This document shows, one piece after another, positions 1 to 11,608 of a DNA stretch of 64,000 nt (its first letter is position 1; every line of letters begins with the position of its first letter). The translations under genes were made by a program, and so were the position numbers. The notes under the pieces are model-generated. The model had not been told where the DNA came from. It ran no database searches and saw only the letters and a program-made list of their open reading frames with translations. Source of the DNA: Synanceia verrucosa (taxonomy: Eukaryota; Chordata; Actinopteri; Perciformes; Synanceiidae); assembly GCA_029721515.1 (NCBI GenBank), contig CM056559.1, forward strand, positions 19,819,479 to 19,883,478, read 5' to 3'.

Positions 1-2800
1 GAGAAGCTCCTCTGCATACACTTCAGGCTTCACAGCTAATAAATGCTTTAATATTTTACTACTGAGACGTCTCCTTATGTTTACCTCCCACTATGATCAA
101 CTACTCCTTCTCAAATCAAATATTTTCCAAACATTAACAGATTTTGAAAATGTGAGACCCCTCACACACGTTATGATACATGAAATAAACAACATGATTC
201 CTCAAAATCATGAAAGTTGGGAAGTTGCACACGATCAAATGTGACTTGTAGTGTAAACAGTACATGCTTTCTACATGTTAAATAAATAAATAAACTTTTG
301 CGTTTTTCATGTGACTGCAGTTTCTGGCCTTAAACTAGAAATACAACTGAGGAAGATTAGCCCATAAGGAAAATATGAAGATTGAAATGTAAAACAGCAG
401 TTCAAATAAGAAGGATGACAAATGAGATCTATAGAATAGTATTTAAAAAAGACCAGACCACCCAATTATTGCACTACAGTTAAGTCAGTATTACACATTT
501 AAATTTATAATAAATAATAGACTTACACTTTACAATTACAATCAAATCAGATTAGAAATACAATGTTTTTAAGTTGTTAAAACAGCAAAGCAGAATAAAT
601 TAAATGTCTATCTTTCTAAATGTTTGTAGCCCCAGTCACAGACAACTAAACACTAAACGATAATGCTCGACATGATGATCCACTCTGCTAATTATTTTGG
701 GACGATAATAAATATGACAGAAGAGGGCTCTCATGTAATCAGTGCTCTTTACTTTTTTTTTAACCAAACTGAGGCTGAAGAGCTAACTACAGAGTCAGCT
801 GGCTTCACACCATGAGTGACACCTTTCCCAGTACGCATTTGACATTGATAAACACAGATTTAAATCTAAACTTCTGAGCTGAGTATGTGCACGACTGGGG
901 CAGCTTTAACAAACAAAGACAAGCATAAGCCTCATTATTAAAGGACAGTTTCAGTCACAGTGAGCGGACGAAGCCTCCAGGTAACCAGAAATCACCGGGG
1001 AGGGGTCAAAGGTCAACTTCTCTTTAATGTGAACAACCTCACACTTTGCATAAACAGACGTCAGAAACAGTAAAAGCTCCTTTTCCTTTCATCTGTAATG
1101 AAAAGCATATTTGGTTGGGCACCCACGCACACATTCAAATCCCAACGCCTTTATAGAAACACACAGCGCGGCTCTGCAGGGCTGAGCCGGGGGAAGCGCT
1201 CATTATGAACATCAAAGACGGAGATGGGCGCTGACTTGATCCTTTGATATGACTGGAGCGTTTCACTCAGGGAACAAAAAGCTTGGACGTCTCAGGGCGG
1301 GATGGAAATTCAATTACCAAGCGATTCAGGGCCGGCAGAGGGGGAGGAATGTAAAGATTTTTTGAAGGAAATGGGTCATTTTTATTTATTTATATACTTC
1401 TTTTTTTTGCAGCCGATGGGCGGTGGATCAGACTCCCACATGTTGCCCCTGAAGCCCGGCGGCCATGTCGTGGGCCCACAATGCACCGGCACAGAAACGT
1501 TTCATTGAACAGCGCTATCGCAGAGTAGCTGAGGATTCCCCACAATAACTTCCACGTCAATCTTCATGTCATGCTTCATCTTTCGGCACTGAAATGTTGT
1601 TCCCGTTTTCTCTCTGACAATGACCGGCTGTGGTTTATGTAGACAAAAAGGAAAAAAAAAAAGCCTGCTGTTGTGAGGGATTACTGAGAGTTTAGCTTCA
1701 GGCGTCATTTCTTTATGGCGTCTGAGCCGGAGAGCAGGGAAACAGCAGGACGCTACTGCCATCTGCTGCTGCAGCGAAATACTCATTAACCACCATGATT
1801 ACAGACGTGATCCAGATGTGTCCCTCGTTTACTAGGTTTTAATCAGCAAACTATGAACAGTAGGAGACTTCATTTCCTGCAAAGTTTCTGAGCTACAAAG
1901 CTGCAGTATGATTGTGTCAACAACAGATAGACAGCTTAACAAATCTGTTATTCCACCACCCAGTGTCAGGTGTTTATCACTGCTGTCCTAAAGTTACAGC
2001 ATTGCTGATTACCAAATTTTTAATCCACAAGTATGTGTAAGCTCTTTGATCACAGTGGTATCTTTTATGCTAAAACATATTATTGTTGTTATCCAGGAAA
2101 AGAACAAAACATTTGTTTAATTATGTATGTATGTTATTCTGGATTAATGTCTGACTTCTCACAGAATTCCGGTGTTCTGTCTCAAATTTGGATATAAAAA
2201 GGTGAATTCAGTTTAAATTACTCACTCATGTTCCAAATGGTGAAGCGTAGGGAACTCAGTGAGAAAGACAGAAATTACAAGGCGACATAGAAAGGGTCAC
2301 TGTAGATGTAGAATCAATACACGTTTTTAAGAATATTCATGAATTTGCGATCTGCTTTTTTGTGTGATAGTGCATTCCCCTAAAGCTGTAAAATATGAAT
2401 ACAAATGAGGCATCCTGTCAGAAGCTCTTTCAGCTGGACTGACTTTGACCTTTGACCTTCCACAAAGTGGCAGACAGGAAGTAGAAGGGCAGTGTGATGT
2501 CGGTCATATGATCAGCTGACCTGCTGCTGTTTGAACGCTCGGAGAGGAAATTCCACATGTAGACATAGAATTTATCCAGTCTGCTTTATCTCTACCAACC
2601 TCTGTCTGTTGGCTCCCTGTGTAATGTTTTTGGACTTTCACTGAGTGAATTAAAAAGTATAAATTGTGCCTCCATGTATGTAAACAGGCATTTATGTGTA
2701 GGCCTGTTCAGTATGTGGTGCTAGAAATACATAAAGCACAGCTCCAGTAGGCTCAAATTTGTTTACACAGTGGAAAGCAACAGTGTGAGATAAAGGAAGT
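1..2800. other. Non-coding stretch, no supported gene
   Basis: AT-rich sequence with short ORFs only. The one part that looks coding is a possible terminal exon on the minus strand at 1502-1627, listed separately. A pyrimidine tract and AG at about 1392-1412 open a short GC-richer plus-strand ORF that overlaps it (to 1508). Both cannot easily be real and neither has a partner exon I can find. Confidence 0.4.
1502..1627 (-). other. Possible terminal coding exon (weak)
   Basis: On the minus strand a T-rich tract and CCACAG acceptor are followed by 41 open codons and a TGA, frame 0. The peptide starts PVIVREKTG and contains RKMKHDMKIDVEVIVG, which has a plausible coding composition. I do not recognise it and could not find an upstream exon at higher coordinates, so it may be chance or a relic. 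Function is unknown. Confidence 0.18.
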
Positions 2801-2802
2801 AA

Positions 2803-2870
2803 ATGTAAAGATAAGATTTTATTAATCCCAGAAGAAATTGCTGTGCAACAGTTGCAATACAAAGTGTAAA
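2803..2870 (-). repeat. LINE 3' end fragment (CR1/Rex1 or L2 type)
   Basis: Read on the minus strand this is the usual 3' terminus of fish CR1/L2-type non-LTR elements: a stretch about the AATTTCTTCTGGGATTAATA type followed by an AATCTTATC-like tail. Only the last few dozen bases remain, as expected for a 5'-truncated insertion. The exact family is not resolved. Confidence 0.5.
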
Positions 2871-4120
2871 CAGATTAAAAAATGTGTATACAGTGAATAG
2901 TACATGAATACACTTGGTAACTAATTTGCAATAGGAAACTTTCACTGCTTTTATTTTGCATCTATTATTATACTTCATAATATACAGTTAATATATAAAT
3001 AATAATAGTACATTTTATATATTTAAGTATTGTCTTTAATTTAATTTATTTTGTCATTAAAACATCTTTTTTCTTTTTTTAGTACATACTGTAAATATTT
3101 ATTCTCATTATTTCTTATTCTATTGTTTCATTATTGTTAGTCTTTTCTATTCTAATGCAGAATAATCCAAAATAAAGCAACATATTAAAAACTTCATAAA
3201 AACATTAGAAGCTTTCAAGTTAGAGGTTCAAAGTGACGATAGTATCGACTATTTGTCCCTTCCTCTGAGGATGAATATCAACAAGGCATTTCCGCCCAGA
3301 TGCCCACTGGTGTTTCCTCTTTAATGGGCCGTCCTCTGTAAACCTCCAAGATGGTTGTGAAGCATTAAAGTCCCAGAAGATCAGCAGTTTCTGAAATACT
3401 CAATCCAGCCCTCAAAAGTCACTTAAATCACCAAATTCAAATTCCAGGAGCTTGTCTTCACCATACCTGCCTGAATGCACTGATTGGCTGATGAGATATT
3501 TGTGTTAATGAGCTGAAGAAGGACACAGACATCCACCAAAGCAAAGATGAATGAAACAAGGTGAATATCAGCCATGCTGCACCCGTCCACCAAGCTTCAT
3601 GAAAACCAGCCTTTTGTTTTTCCCTCAATCCTGCTGACAAACAAAGGAGGAAGCCTCTTGGTTTTTGTTGACTCTCACTCTCTGGGTACCTTCCCCTCTT
3701 CCTCGCCCCTGCCTGGGAAAAGTGTCACCTCTCAGCAGACGGCAGCAAACAGCTGCCACCAACAGGTGACATGAAACAGTTGTGGATGACCCTCCATTTA
3801 TTCTCACAGAGTAACTCATGATGTAGTGATGACATGATCACAGCTGGCTGTTAATAACAGTAATAAATGACCCACTGTGACCGTCTCAGCAGATCCATCA
3901 TCATCTCATGTTCCTAAAACCAGTCAAAGAAAAAAAATCTAGATTTATTTATTTAAGTTGCTGTTGCACTGATGTTTTTTTTTTATAATGTTCTATTTAA
4001 ATGCATTTTTATTTAAAAAATTTTTAAAAATAAATGGCTTCAGTTTGTTGTATTCATTTATGTTTTTCAAAGGTTTTAACCCGAGCCAGGCCTCACCACA
4101 GTGATAATCATATCACAGGA
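2871..4120. other. Non-coding, AT-rich, no supported gene
   Basis: Low-complexity AT-rich sequence at 2980-3180, then ordinary unique sequence. ORFs at 3458-3819 on both strands overlap each other and show no splice partners or recognisable motif. Confidence 0.4.
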
Positions 4121-4137
4121 ATATATATATATATATA

Positions 4138-4178
<41 letters not shown>

Positions 4179-4186
4179 GTATATAC

Positions 4187-4233
<47 letters not shown>
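4121..4233. repeat. (TA)n microsatellite
   Basis: About 113 bases of nearly pure TA dinucleotide with a few ACGT interruptions near 4177-4187. It causes the false Tyr-Ile ORF that overlaps it. Confidence 0.95.
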
Positions 4234-4239
<6 letters not shown>

Positions 4240-4436
4240 ATTAGTATTAGCAAGTATCGGTATCGGGAGGGGAAAACATAATACAGGTGGATTAAGCGCT
4301 AATCAAACATGTCTGAACTATTAAAACACATCATTTCCTGCGAGCCAGATGGAGTGGAAAAGATTTCAGAAAGCTCTTTTTTCTTTATGAACATGTCACA
4401 TATATTATGTCATACAGAGTGTTTAACAAACATTAT

Positions 4437-4817
4437 CAGAGCAGCAAAGAGCCTCCAGCATCATTCAGAGCTTTAACTGGACTCTTTCTTTCTTACTGAG
4501 TTCCCTACACTTCACCATTTTCAACAGGAGTGAGGAATTTAAACCCAAATTTGATCCAGAACACTGGAATTCTCTGAGAAGTCAGAAATTATTTTTTTCT
4601 GTTCAGGAATGACAGGAAATAACTGGAATTTAACATCTTAATCAAAATAATAATAATGTGCTTTGATATTTCGTAAAACAGTAAATTTTAAAACTAATAA
4701 TAACAACAATAATTACATTTCAACATTAAAGATATCTTTGTGTTTAAAGAGCTTGCACATACTGGTGGATTAATCATCAAAGAAAATCAGAAATGCTGTT
4801 AATTCAGGTGCTAAGCT
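4437..4817. repeat. Interspersed repeat family R1, copy 1
   Basis: Shares ordered blocks with three other places in this window (18936-19065, 36458-36880, 43966-44452): GAGCCTCCAGCATC, ACTGGACTCTTTCTTTC, GAGTGAGGAATTTAAA, AGGAAATAACTGGAATT and a block ending in GCACATACTGGTGGATT. The left end reads CAGAGCAGCAAAG. No ORF is conserved among copies, so this looks like a non-autonomous element. The family name is unknown to me. Confidence 0.7.
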
Positions 4818-6171
4818 CCTCATATTGTTTGTAATTAGAGTATGGGAGAGAAAAAGAAACCCTGGAATGTGACATACAGAAAGATGCATTTTCCTACCTT
4901 GAATCTCACTTTCTTGAGCATCATCCTTGCGTCCAGGTGAACCTAGTCGTCGCCAAACTTTTCTGGCTCTGCTCTCCATCCAGGCAGTCGATCCTCTGGT
5001 TCATCCAGACTGCATTGTGAGGCGCCTGGCCTCACAGAGCTCATCAGACTGCTCATTCATTCGTAAAACAGACACTCCCTCTTTTTATGACTGCAGGGCC
5101 GCTATTAACACCCCCCACCCCCATCTCCACCACCACCACCACCCCTCTAACAGTCCAAACATGGCTGCTGGTAAACTCTTGAAGTCACACTCACTTCACT
5201 GAAAAAGTAAAATTATCAAGATCATGAAGATTGGGAACCTTGAAAATCAAAATGTTAATGACATTTAATGTGACTAAAGGGATTCAGGAAGAGGGTGTAG
5301 TGTTGGTTTGACCTTTGACCTCACGCTGCTGCAAACACAAACTTAGTTCACGGTCACCTGTTCGCTGTCAGTAAAGTATTCAAGATCTTTACTGACAACA
5401 ATGCAACAAGCCTGTGACGGTGCTCCACGGGATTTAAATACAAGCTGTACAAATATAACGCAAAGTATATAAGAAGAAAAATGTGAAATAAATACAGGAA
5501 AACACACAGTGATCATACAAGTGAATAAATAATGTCACTTCAGCTCAGAAAATTGAGTTAAATTTAAAGGGTAATAAGCTAGAATCCATCCACGTCCATC
5601 CATTATTCTGACTTTATCACTCTACACAGCCTTTATTTAAGAGGGTTAAAAAGCAGAAAAAAGGCTGTGAACTTCTGTGTTACTAACGGCGCCTGCACTT
5701 CAGCGGCACAATAAAGCTCAGCCATGAGTCACATGAATGATTAAAACAACCTGTGGCTCCATGCTTGGCATAACGCTAACCAACAGCGGGACGAGTCAAA
5801 GCTGTCTGTGGTTAGTCGTCACAAGACACTACAAATGAAATTTAACTTGAGTTCATGCAGGGAAAACATGTGGCTCCTCATTCTGTCTGTTCATTCTTCT
5901 CCCCTCAGACTGGAGGTACAGAAGTGTGAAAAGCACAACCTCTAAAAACTAACTAACTAACCCTGATAAACAGCCTATTTCAGTTTAATTGTTGTTTGCA
6001 ATAAATTGCTTACTCATTTTTTTTTGTCTCACTCCCACTTCTTTTTGCATTTTGAAGCACTACTGAGAACCTTCTTAAGATCCAACAGTGCAAAATGTAA
6101 ATTCTTGCAATCTTTCAACTGGTGATGTGTTTAACATTATTTGAACTAACCATTCAGACCATAAACTCATA
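4818..6171. other. Non-coding stretch, no supported gene
   Basis: Contains a His-rich ORF (4927-5202) driven by a CAC-rich run at 5105-5142, with no splice support or family resemblance. Nothing else stands out. Confidence 0.4.
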
Positions 6172-6320
6172 TTTTCGCCCCCTACACACTACCCCTTCAC
6201 CACCGAGTGTCACTCCAAATGAAGTCACACTTGCAGCTGTGGAGGGCACTTTAACTGAAGGGGGAGGGTATAAATATTATGAACAGATATGGGACGCCCT
6301 CGCCACACCACCGGAAAAGG
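6172..6320 (+). repeat. Interspersed repeat family R2, copy 1
   Basis: Matches the reverse complement of 41540-41690 over about 130 bases: GCCCCCTACAYACTACCC, then a GAGTGTC block, CAGCTGTGGAGGGCA, TTTAACTGAAGGGGG, GTATAAAT and GAGACGCCCTC-like sequence. A 115-codon ORF across it (6122-6469) is not conserved with the other copy, so I do not call it a gene. Confidence 0.65.
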
Positions 6321-7519
6321 GTGTTGGTTTTATTTTCTGTCAGTATGACAAAAGTGTGAGGGACATAGTGGTCATTAAATTTGTGTGTTGTTTCCTTCTT
6401 CATTTTTTCCCATGGCACTTCCTTCTAAAGCTGTTGTTAAGTGTGCATCAATGCAGACTCTCTATTTAAGGGCTCAACAGTCCACTCGCTCTCCACCCTA
6501 CATGGTTTGGGATGGCTCTTAATATGCAGCGCCTCTGCGAGGATGCGCAAACGAAGGGCGAGTGTGTAGGGAGAGTGTGTAGGGGACGGTTTGGGATTGG
6601 GCCTATAGTGTTTACAGAGGTAATACAGCAGAGGAGAAAAGGGCCATTTTCCCACAGACTTCAGTACAAACGGACTACTTATTGAAAGCACCAGTATCAG
6701 CCCCTGCTGGCTGTTGGAGAGAATGCAAGTTTAAGTTACTTCCATATGGGCTTCATTGCTGTTTTTCACAAACCAACGGGTGATGTCACGATAGCTATAT
6801 CCACTATTTATCATTCATATCATTTATCCACTATTTGTGCAGCTGAGTGCTGATAAATGGCCTTAAGGCCAGCAGTCTCTGCAATACCATCTAGCCTGAA
6901 GAATTACATGATTTAAATCATTTTGGTCATCTTGCTGAAAAAATAGTCAAAGGGCCATCAGATTTTGGAGACCTGTTCTCCGGTTTGAATTTTAATTGTT
7001 GTACATTTCCAGTGCAGAGGGCATTTAAGAGAATTTGAATCAGCACAGTTATGTAAAGCCAATGTTGTTTTCTTTCACTAAGGCTTTATTTTGAACATTT
7101 CTGTAACTTCATAACAAGTAAAAGTCATTCAGGACATGTTGTTGGATCATCTTTACCCAACAGTTTAAAATGTTATAAATGTAATACATATTTACACAAG
7201 CGTGATAACATTTTTTTATGATTACTTGATTTGTGTGGGTGGACACTTGTTTAAAATGTCATCTTACATAATGGACTAGCATGAGTGTGTCTAGTTAACT
7301 TGTTAAATGAGACTTATTGCTAGGTCTTCCCACTCAGAGTGCTTCTTATTGAAATGTGTCAGCCAGACTGGGCTACAGTTCCCACGAGTCCAACAGCATA
7401 AATGTCATTCAAGAGAAAGTTGAAAAGTTCAACCACAATCCTCAGCTGTAGAGAAACATTTGGAGAGTTTCCCCTCTCCTAGTTAGAGACATTTCAACTT
7501 AAACTTAAACATCTTCCTG
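6321..7519. other. Non-coding stretch, no supported gene
   Basis: Unique AT-rich sequence. It may contain promoter or 5' UTR for the small gene that starts at 7641, but no clear TATA box or CpG-rich core is visible. Confidence 0.35.
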
Positions 7520-7536
7520 ACACACACACACACACA

Positions 7537-7567
<31 letters not shown>
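7520..7567. repeat. (CA)n microsatellite
   Basis: About 24 CA units with one TC interruption, some 75 bases before the start codon of the small gene at 7641. Confidence 0.95.
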
Positions 7568-7570
<3 letters not shown>

Positions 7571-7640
7571 CATACATCATACTTAGACAGAAGAAATAAA
7601 TACAGAATAAATATGTAAATAATGATTCCTGCTGCTGAAA

Positions 7641-8245
7641 ATGGGGCAGACTACAAACTCCTTCAACCTCACACTTGATGCCATGGTGGAAAACTGCAGT
7701 CATGGTCTGGTTGTGAACGCTCTGTTGAACTCAGCGCTGAGGTAAGAGGAGAAGAAAGGCATTTATTTTACTTTATCAGTAGAAGCGATAAAACAAAATG
7801 AAATAATGTGGAATTAAACATGATCACTTGATTCATCTCATATTCCCAACTTTGTCCTTACTTAGCAGTAAATGTGTCGCTGTGAGGGGAAGCATGGCAC
7901 AACACCTCCATCAGGTGGCTGACAGACTCAGAGCAGCTCACATTTTGACAGCTGGAAAGACTTTCACCCAGAGTTTTGGTGCTGTCTCTAAAATATGTGT
8001 GGATGCTGCACCAGAAGTGAGGTAGATTATCCGGTCTGATTCAGTGTTCAGTTTTGCACAATCTTGTGATTTGTGGCTTTCACAATCTTGATTTTTTTTT
8101 TCATTGAGCTAAATGAGGGATGTATTTCTCTACCAGGCACCATGGACAAATCATCCTCCAGCAGCTGGCTCCCCACAAGGATTTTCTGAAACTGTGGAAC
8201 CAGCATGTTCAGAAACCAGTGGACAATCACTGGGCAAGAGCATAA
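7641..8245 (+). CDS. Unrecognised small three-exon gene, 120 aa
   Basis: Model: exons 7641-7741, 7869-8021 and 8137-8245, 363 nt including TAA. The ATG has a good context (GAAAATGG). Donors are AG/GTAAGAG (strong) and AG/GTAGAT (fair); acceptors are CTTAGCAG and CTCTACCAG. All three joins keep frame (phases 2 and 2), and each exon is closed by a stop soon after its donor when read through, which argues that the splices are real. The protein begins MGQTTNSFNLTLDAM; Gly2 could be an N-myristoylation site. The middle is predicted helical (around residues 35-80, VADRLRAAHILTAGKTFTQ) and it ends PVDNHWARA. No transmembrane run, zinc motif or known domain is visible. I do not recognise the family. 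It sits 1.8 kb before another unrecognised gene on the same strand. Upstream non-coding exons are possible. Confidence 0.55.
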
Positions 8246-9663
8246 AAAGGAGACCTGACATGACAAAAGTGAATCCTTCTGTCCTTACACACAACAGATG
8301 AAGAACAAATCTGTGTGAAATCACCTGTCAGCTCTCACCCATAATTAGTTACAGCCTGTGTTCAAAAGAAGACTGATGAATGGTAAAATATGCACAACCC
8401 ATTTAGTATGCCTTTCTTGGTTCTAACTTTTCACTAATGCTGCATCTGCTCCACGAAGGCAGAGCTGCAGCATTTATGACGAAAAGATGAACAAAGTGGA
8501 GAGAAAGCTTTATTACAGTTTGGGGTGCTGAATTTCTTGCAGTTTCACAGAGGAAGCACATGGAGCTCAAGGAGTGGCCTTCATCCAAAAAGTCTGTGGT
8601 TGTTTGACCCTTCCACCACCCTGACTGTCATGGGAAACATTTATTTCAAACTGTTCCTCTTCTTCAAGTCAAACATCATTTAAACAGACACGCTTCAGCG
8701 TCACCTTCCTCCAAAAGGTACCGAGCTGAGCTGCTCCATAAACAGAGGCGGAGAGGACGTTAAACAAGTCCCGCCCCCTCTGGACGCCGACCAATCAGCT
8801 GAGAGCAATCACTGATCAGCTAAAATCAAAACTGACTCATCATCATCAGTTTAAACCTGACATAAAACATAAATAAATCTGACATAAAACATAATTATTC
8901 TTTCGAGGCAGTTTATGTTAGAATCACTGTTTTTTATTAGATGTCTGTGAGGAATCTTAGCTTTATGTAAATGGAAAACTTATTCCTTATTTCTCAGTAA
9001 ATTAATGAATAAAAACATAAAAATCATTAATAATGCAACAGTTGAACAAAGGAATGTTACTTAAGATAAAAAGCAGAAACACTGGCAGTTAAACTCAAAA
9101 AGCCCAAGTAAAAGCTATTCATGTTAATATCACTGTTGATTTCTATTGGATGTTTTTCTGTTAGATGTTTAGGTCAGCGAGTACCTCCAAAAATCTGTTT
9201 AAATAAAAGTATAGGGTCATGTGGAAGGAAAAATTACTTTTTTTTTTTTTTACCACAATGCTCACAAAAACCGATTAAACTAAACAGGAAAAATGACGTT
9301 TCGTTTCAATGAATTAATGAATAAAAACAACGAAATAAAAATGACATAAACAATGGTAGTCAAATCCGAAAATCCAGAAGTAAATCTCTCCAAATTATTG
9401 CTGCATTCTACAACTCTCTATTTATTTGCAACTGTATTTTCTATATTTCTGAACAACACTAATAATGATGAAAGTAATAATATTGACAAATTGCAAAATA
9501 GGACGATTTTCGTAATCTTTCCAGAAAACATTATAAAATAAAAGCCAGATGAGTAAGTCACTATAAATCACTGCAAAAAAAAGTTACGACAAAAATATCT
9601 TTTATTTATTTGATAAATTGTTTATCACGTTCGCAAAAAACGATAATATATAATTATAAAGAT

Positions 9664-9670
<7 letters not shown>
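8246..9670. other. Non-coding stretch between two unrecognised genes
   Basis: Holds the presumed 3' UTR of the small gene (no clear AATAAA within 300 bases) and AT-rich unique sequence. A GC-richer patch at 8690-8800 contains CCCGCCCCC and CCAATCAG, promoter-like motifs, but no transcript can be assigned to it. Confidence 0.4.
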
Positions 9671-9673
<3 letters not shown>

Positions 9674-9730
<57 letters not shown>

Positions 9731-9735
9731 TAATA
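9674..9735. repeat. (AAT)n microsatellite
   Basis: About 20 units of AAT/ATA trinucleotide, just upstream of the gene that starts at 10032. Confidence 0.9.
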
Positions 9736-10031
9736 ATCACATTTACTTATGAATGACTCAGCTTTAGTATTTCTTTCCGTTAAAAAAATGATAATGATAA
9801 TTAAAGTATAAATGTGCAACTGCTTGCATTAAAAAAACAAAAAAAAAACAAAACAAAACATGTTATTCATGGTGTTGCCATGGTGTTGCGAACGACGCAC
9901 ATGAAAGCAGATTAGAACATTTCTCTTCTGTCATTTTGCAACTGATCGTTGACCTGCGGAGTGTCGGATTTGAAGAGGACCACATTAGTAAATACACTGC
10001 TGTGGAGCAAACTGTTCAAGTGTCCAGAGAA

Positions 10032-10528
10032 ATGGCTTCCGTTGGTTTATATCGAGAAAAATACCTGCTGAGTGTAGGCATCGTCAGGGTGCTGGATGAG
10101 CGCTATGGTAAAACATTAATAAAATATTCTTCTTTATATATTATTTATATTATATATTATTATTTATATATTATTATATTATATTTTATCATATTATATT
10201 ATAATGTATTAGATTTTAGGCCTATATGTTGATTTTATTTAGCCTACATTCTATTCTCTGCCATTCCTTTCTATTCCATTCAACATTCTATAGGCTATGT
10301 TATTATTTGAATGATATCTATGGCTCATCCATTATTATTATTAGCCTACTACTCTAACATATTGCAGTTTAATTTAAATGCGCAGCTGACAGGTTAGCAC
10401 TGTTGCCTCACAGCAAGAAGGTACCGGGTTCAATTCCCGGCCCAGGGCCTTTCTGTGTGGAGTTCTCGGTTCTTGCTGGCTTCCTCCCACCATCCCAAAA
10501 AATGCATGGGGATTAGATTAATTGGCTA

Positions 10529-10567
<39 letters not shown>

Positions 10568-11431
10568 GCAATTAAATGCGTTTGACATACCCTTGTCAGA
10601 TACAGCCTGTCTTATCCACTTAGCCATACTGCAGCAGAGCCCATTTATGATTTACTTGTTTACTTGTTGGATTTAATGTGTTTGATGTCATCTTGTGTTT
10701 ACTTGTGTTTATTAGTACACACTGTTATTCCATGGGTTTGAACCACATGAAGCACAGCTGTGAAGTGAACTTAAGTCATCATGTCCTGACTAACTTCTTC
10801 CTTTTCTTCTTCCTCCCATACAGTCGAGCTGCCGACGCCAGGACCCGTCCTTCAAATGTATGTGACAAACCTTAGGAACCATCCTCTGAGCTTCTCCAGC
10901 CTTGTCTCTTTCTACCGCAGCATCCTAAGTATGTACCACAACCTGGTCACCGGCACCAAAGAGTTTCCTGTGATTGCATACCGAGGCTTCTTACGGTGGA
11001 AACATATAAGGGCACCCTTTGGCCCACCCAGGCTTCAGAGCCAGAGGGAGAATACCATGCTGTACCCTGTCATGGACGAACCACCGGGCTTGGTGATGCC
11101 CACCACGGACTCTCCTCCAAACGTAACGGGTCCAGTTCATCCTGAGTGGATGGATATGGCGACCCTGAGAGACAATCAAAGCTACTTTGTGCGTGTCATG
11201 GAGGTTAACGGGACTTCAGTCACCAGAGTTTTCTCCACCATGTACAGCACTGAGGGTGTGGAGCTGACCAACCGCTGGAGGGTGACCGACTACAGCGCAG
11301 ACGGACGCACTCTCACCTCGGTCCTCTGTTACTTTGTCAATCTGTCAACTTGGTATGCAAAGGAGAACAATACTGAGGAGGAGAAGAGCAGCAGCAGCCA
11401 GCCGCCACCAAAGAAGCGCATTAGAGTGTGA
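10032..11431 (+). CDS. Unrecognised two-exon gene, 227 aa, basic C-terminal tail
   Basis: Model: exons 10032-10107 and 10824-11431, 684 nt including TGA. The donor is TATG/GTAAAA and the acceptor TCCCATACAG; the join gives DERYVELPTPGPVLQMYV with no frame change. ATG 10032 (AGAAATGG) is the first in-frame ATG, but the frame stays open back to 9801 with coding-like sequence, so exon 1 may begin upstream; a short out-of-frame uORF starts at 9880. The N-terminal half (VLQMYVTNL, SLVSFYRSILSMYH) looks helical. The second half is Pro-rich, then probably beta-rich (VRVMEVNGTSVTRVF, TNRWRVTDYSADG). The end is acidic and Ser-rich, followed by PPPKKRIRV, a good monopartite nuclear localisation signal. 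I do not know the family. A diverged copy of part of exon 2 follows at 11609-11829. Confidence 0.6.
10388..10563 (+). repeat. SINE-like repeat, 5' head, ending in (TA)n
   Basis: Starts GGTTAGCACTGTTGCCTCAC and contains a Pol III B-box-like GGGTTCAATTCCCGG, the head of the abundant tRNA-like fish repeat also seen at 45482-45835. The body is cut short after AATTGGCTAATTTA by a (TA)n run. It lies inside the intron of the unrecognised 227-aa gene. Confidence 0.7.
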
Positions 11432-11608
11432 TTTCGCTCTGCGCCATTTAAAGACCCCTCAGGACTCTCCTGGTTGCGTCTTACACCAGGGGCACGCCCC
11501 ATAAGGATGGCCTCAGGGATAATTTGTAGGTACACTGGTCAGCAGCCTTGGTGCTTCTTGCACCTTTCTTTCTTTATTAATGCTGGCCCGTGTGTATGAA
11601 CACTAACT

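Noticed and set aside
4034..4234. 66-codon Tyr-Ile ORF, and similar ORFs at 12020-12271, 24233-24660, 28403-28691 and 51556-51786
   Set aside because: They are translations of (TA)n microsatellites.
5101..5150. His-rich stretch as a metal-binding protein
   Set aside because: It comes from a CAC-rich simple run with no flanking coding evidence.
7641..7700. Start MGQT of the small gene as a retroviral Gag N-terminus
   Set aside because: No LTR, pol or env segment lies nearby, the frame ends at a splice donor after 33 codons, and the continuation comes from two further exons. A short myristoylation-type start is common in host proteins.
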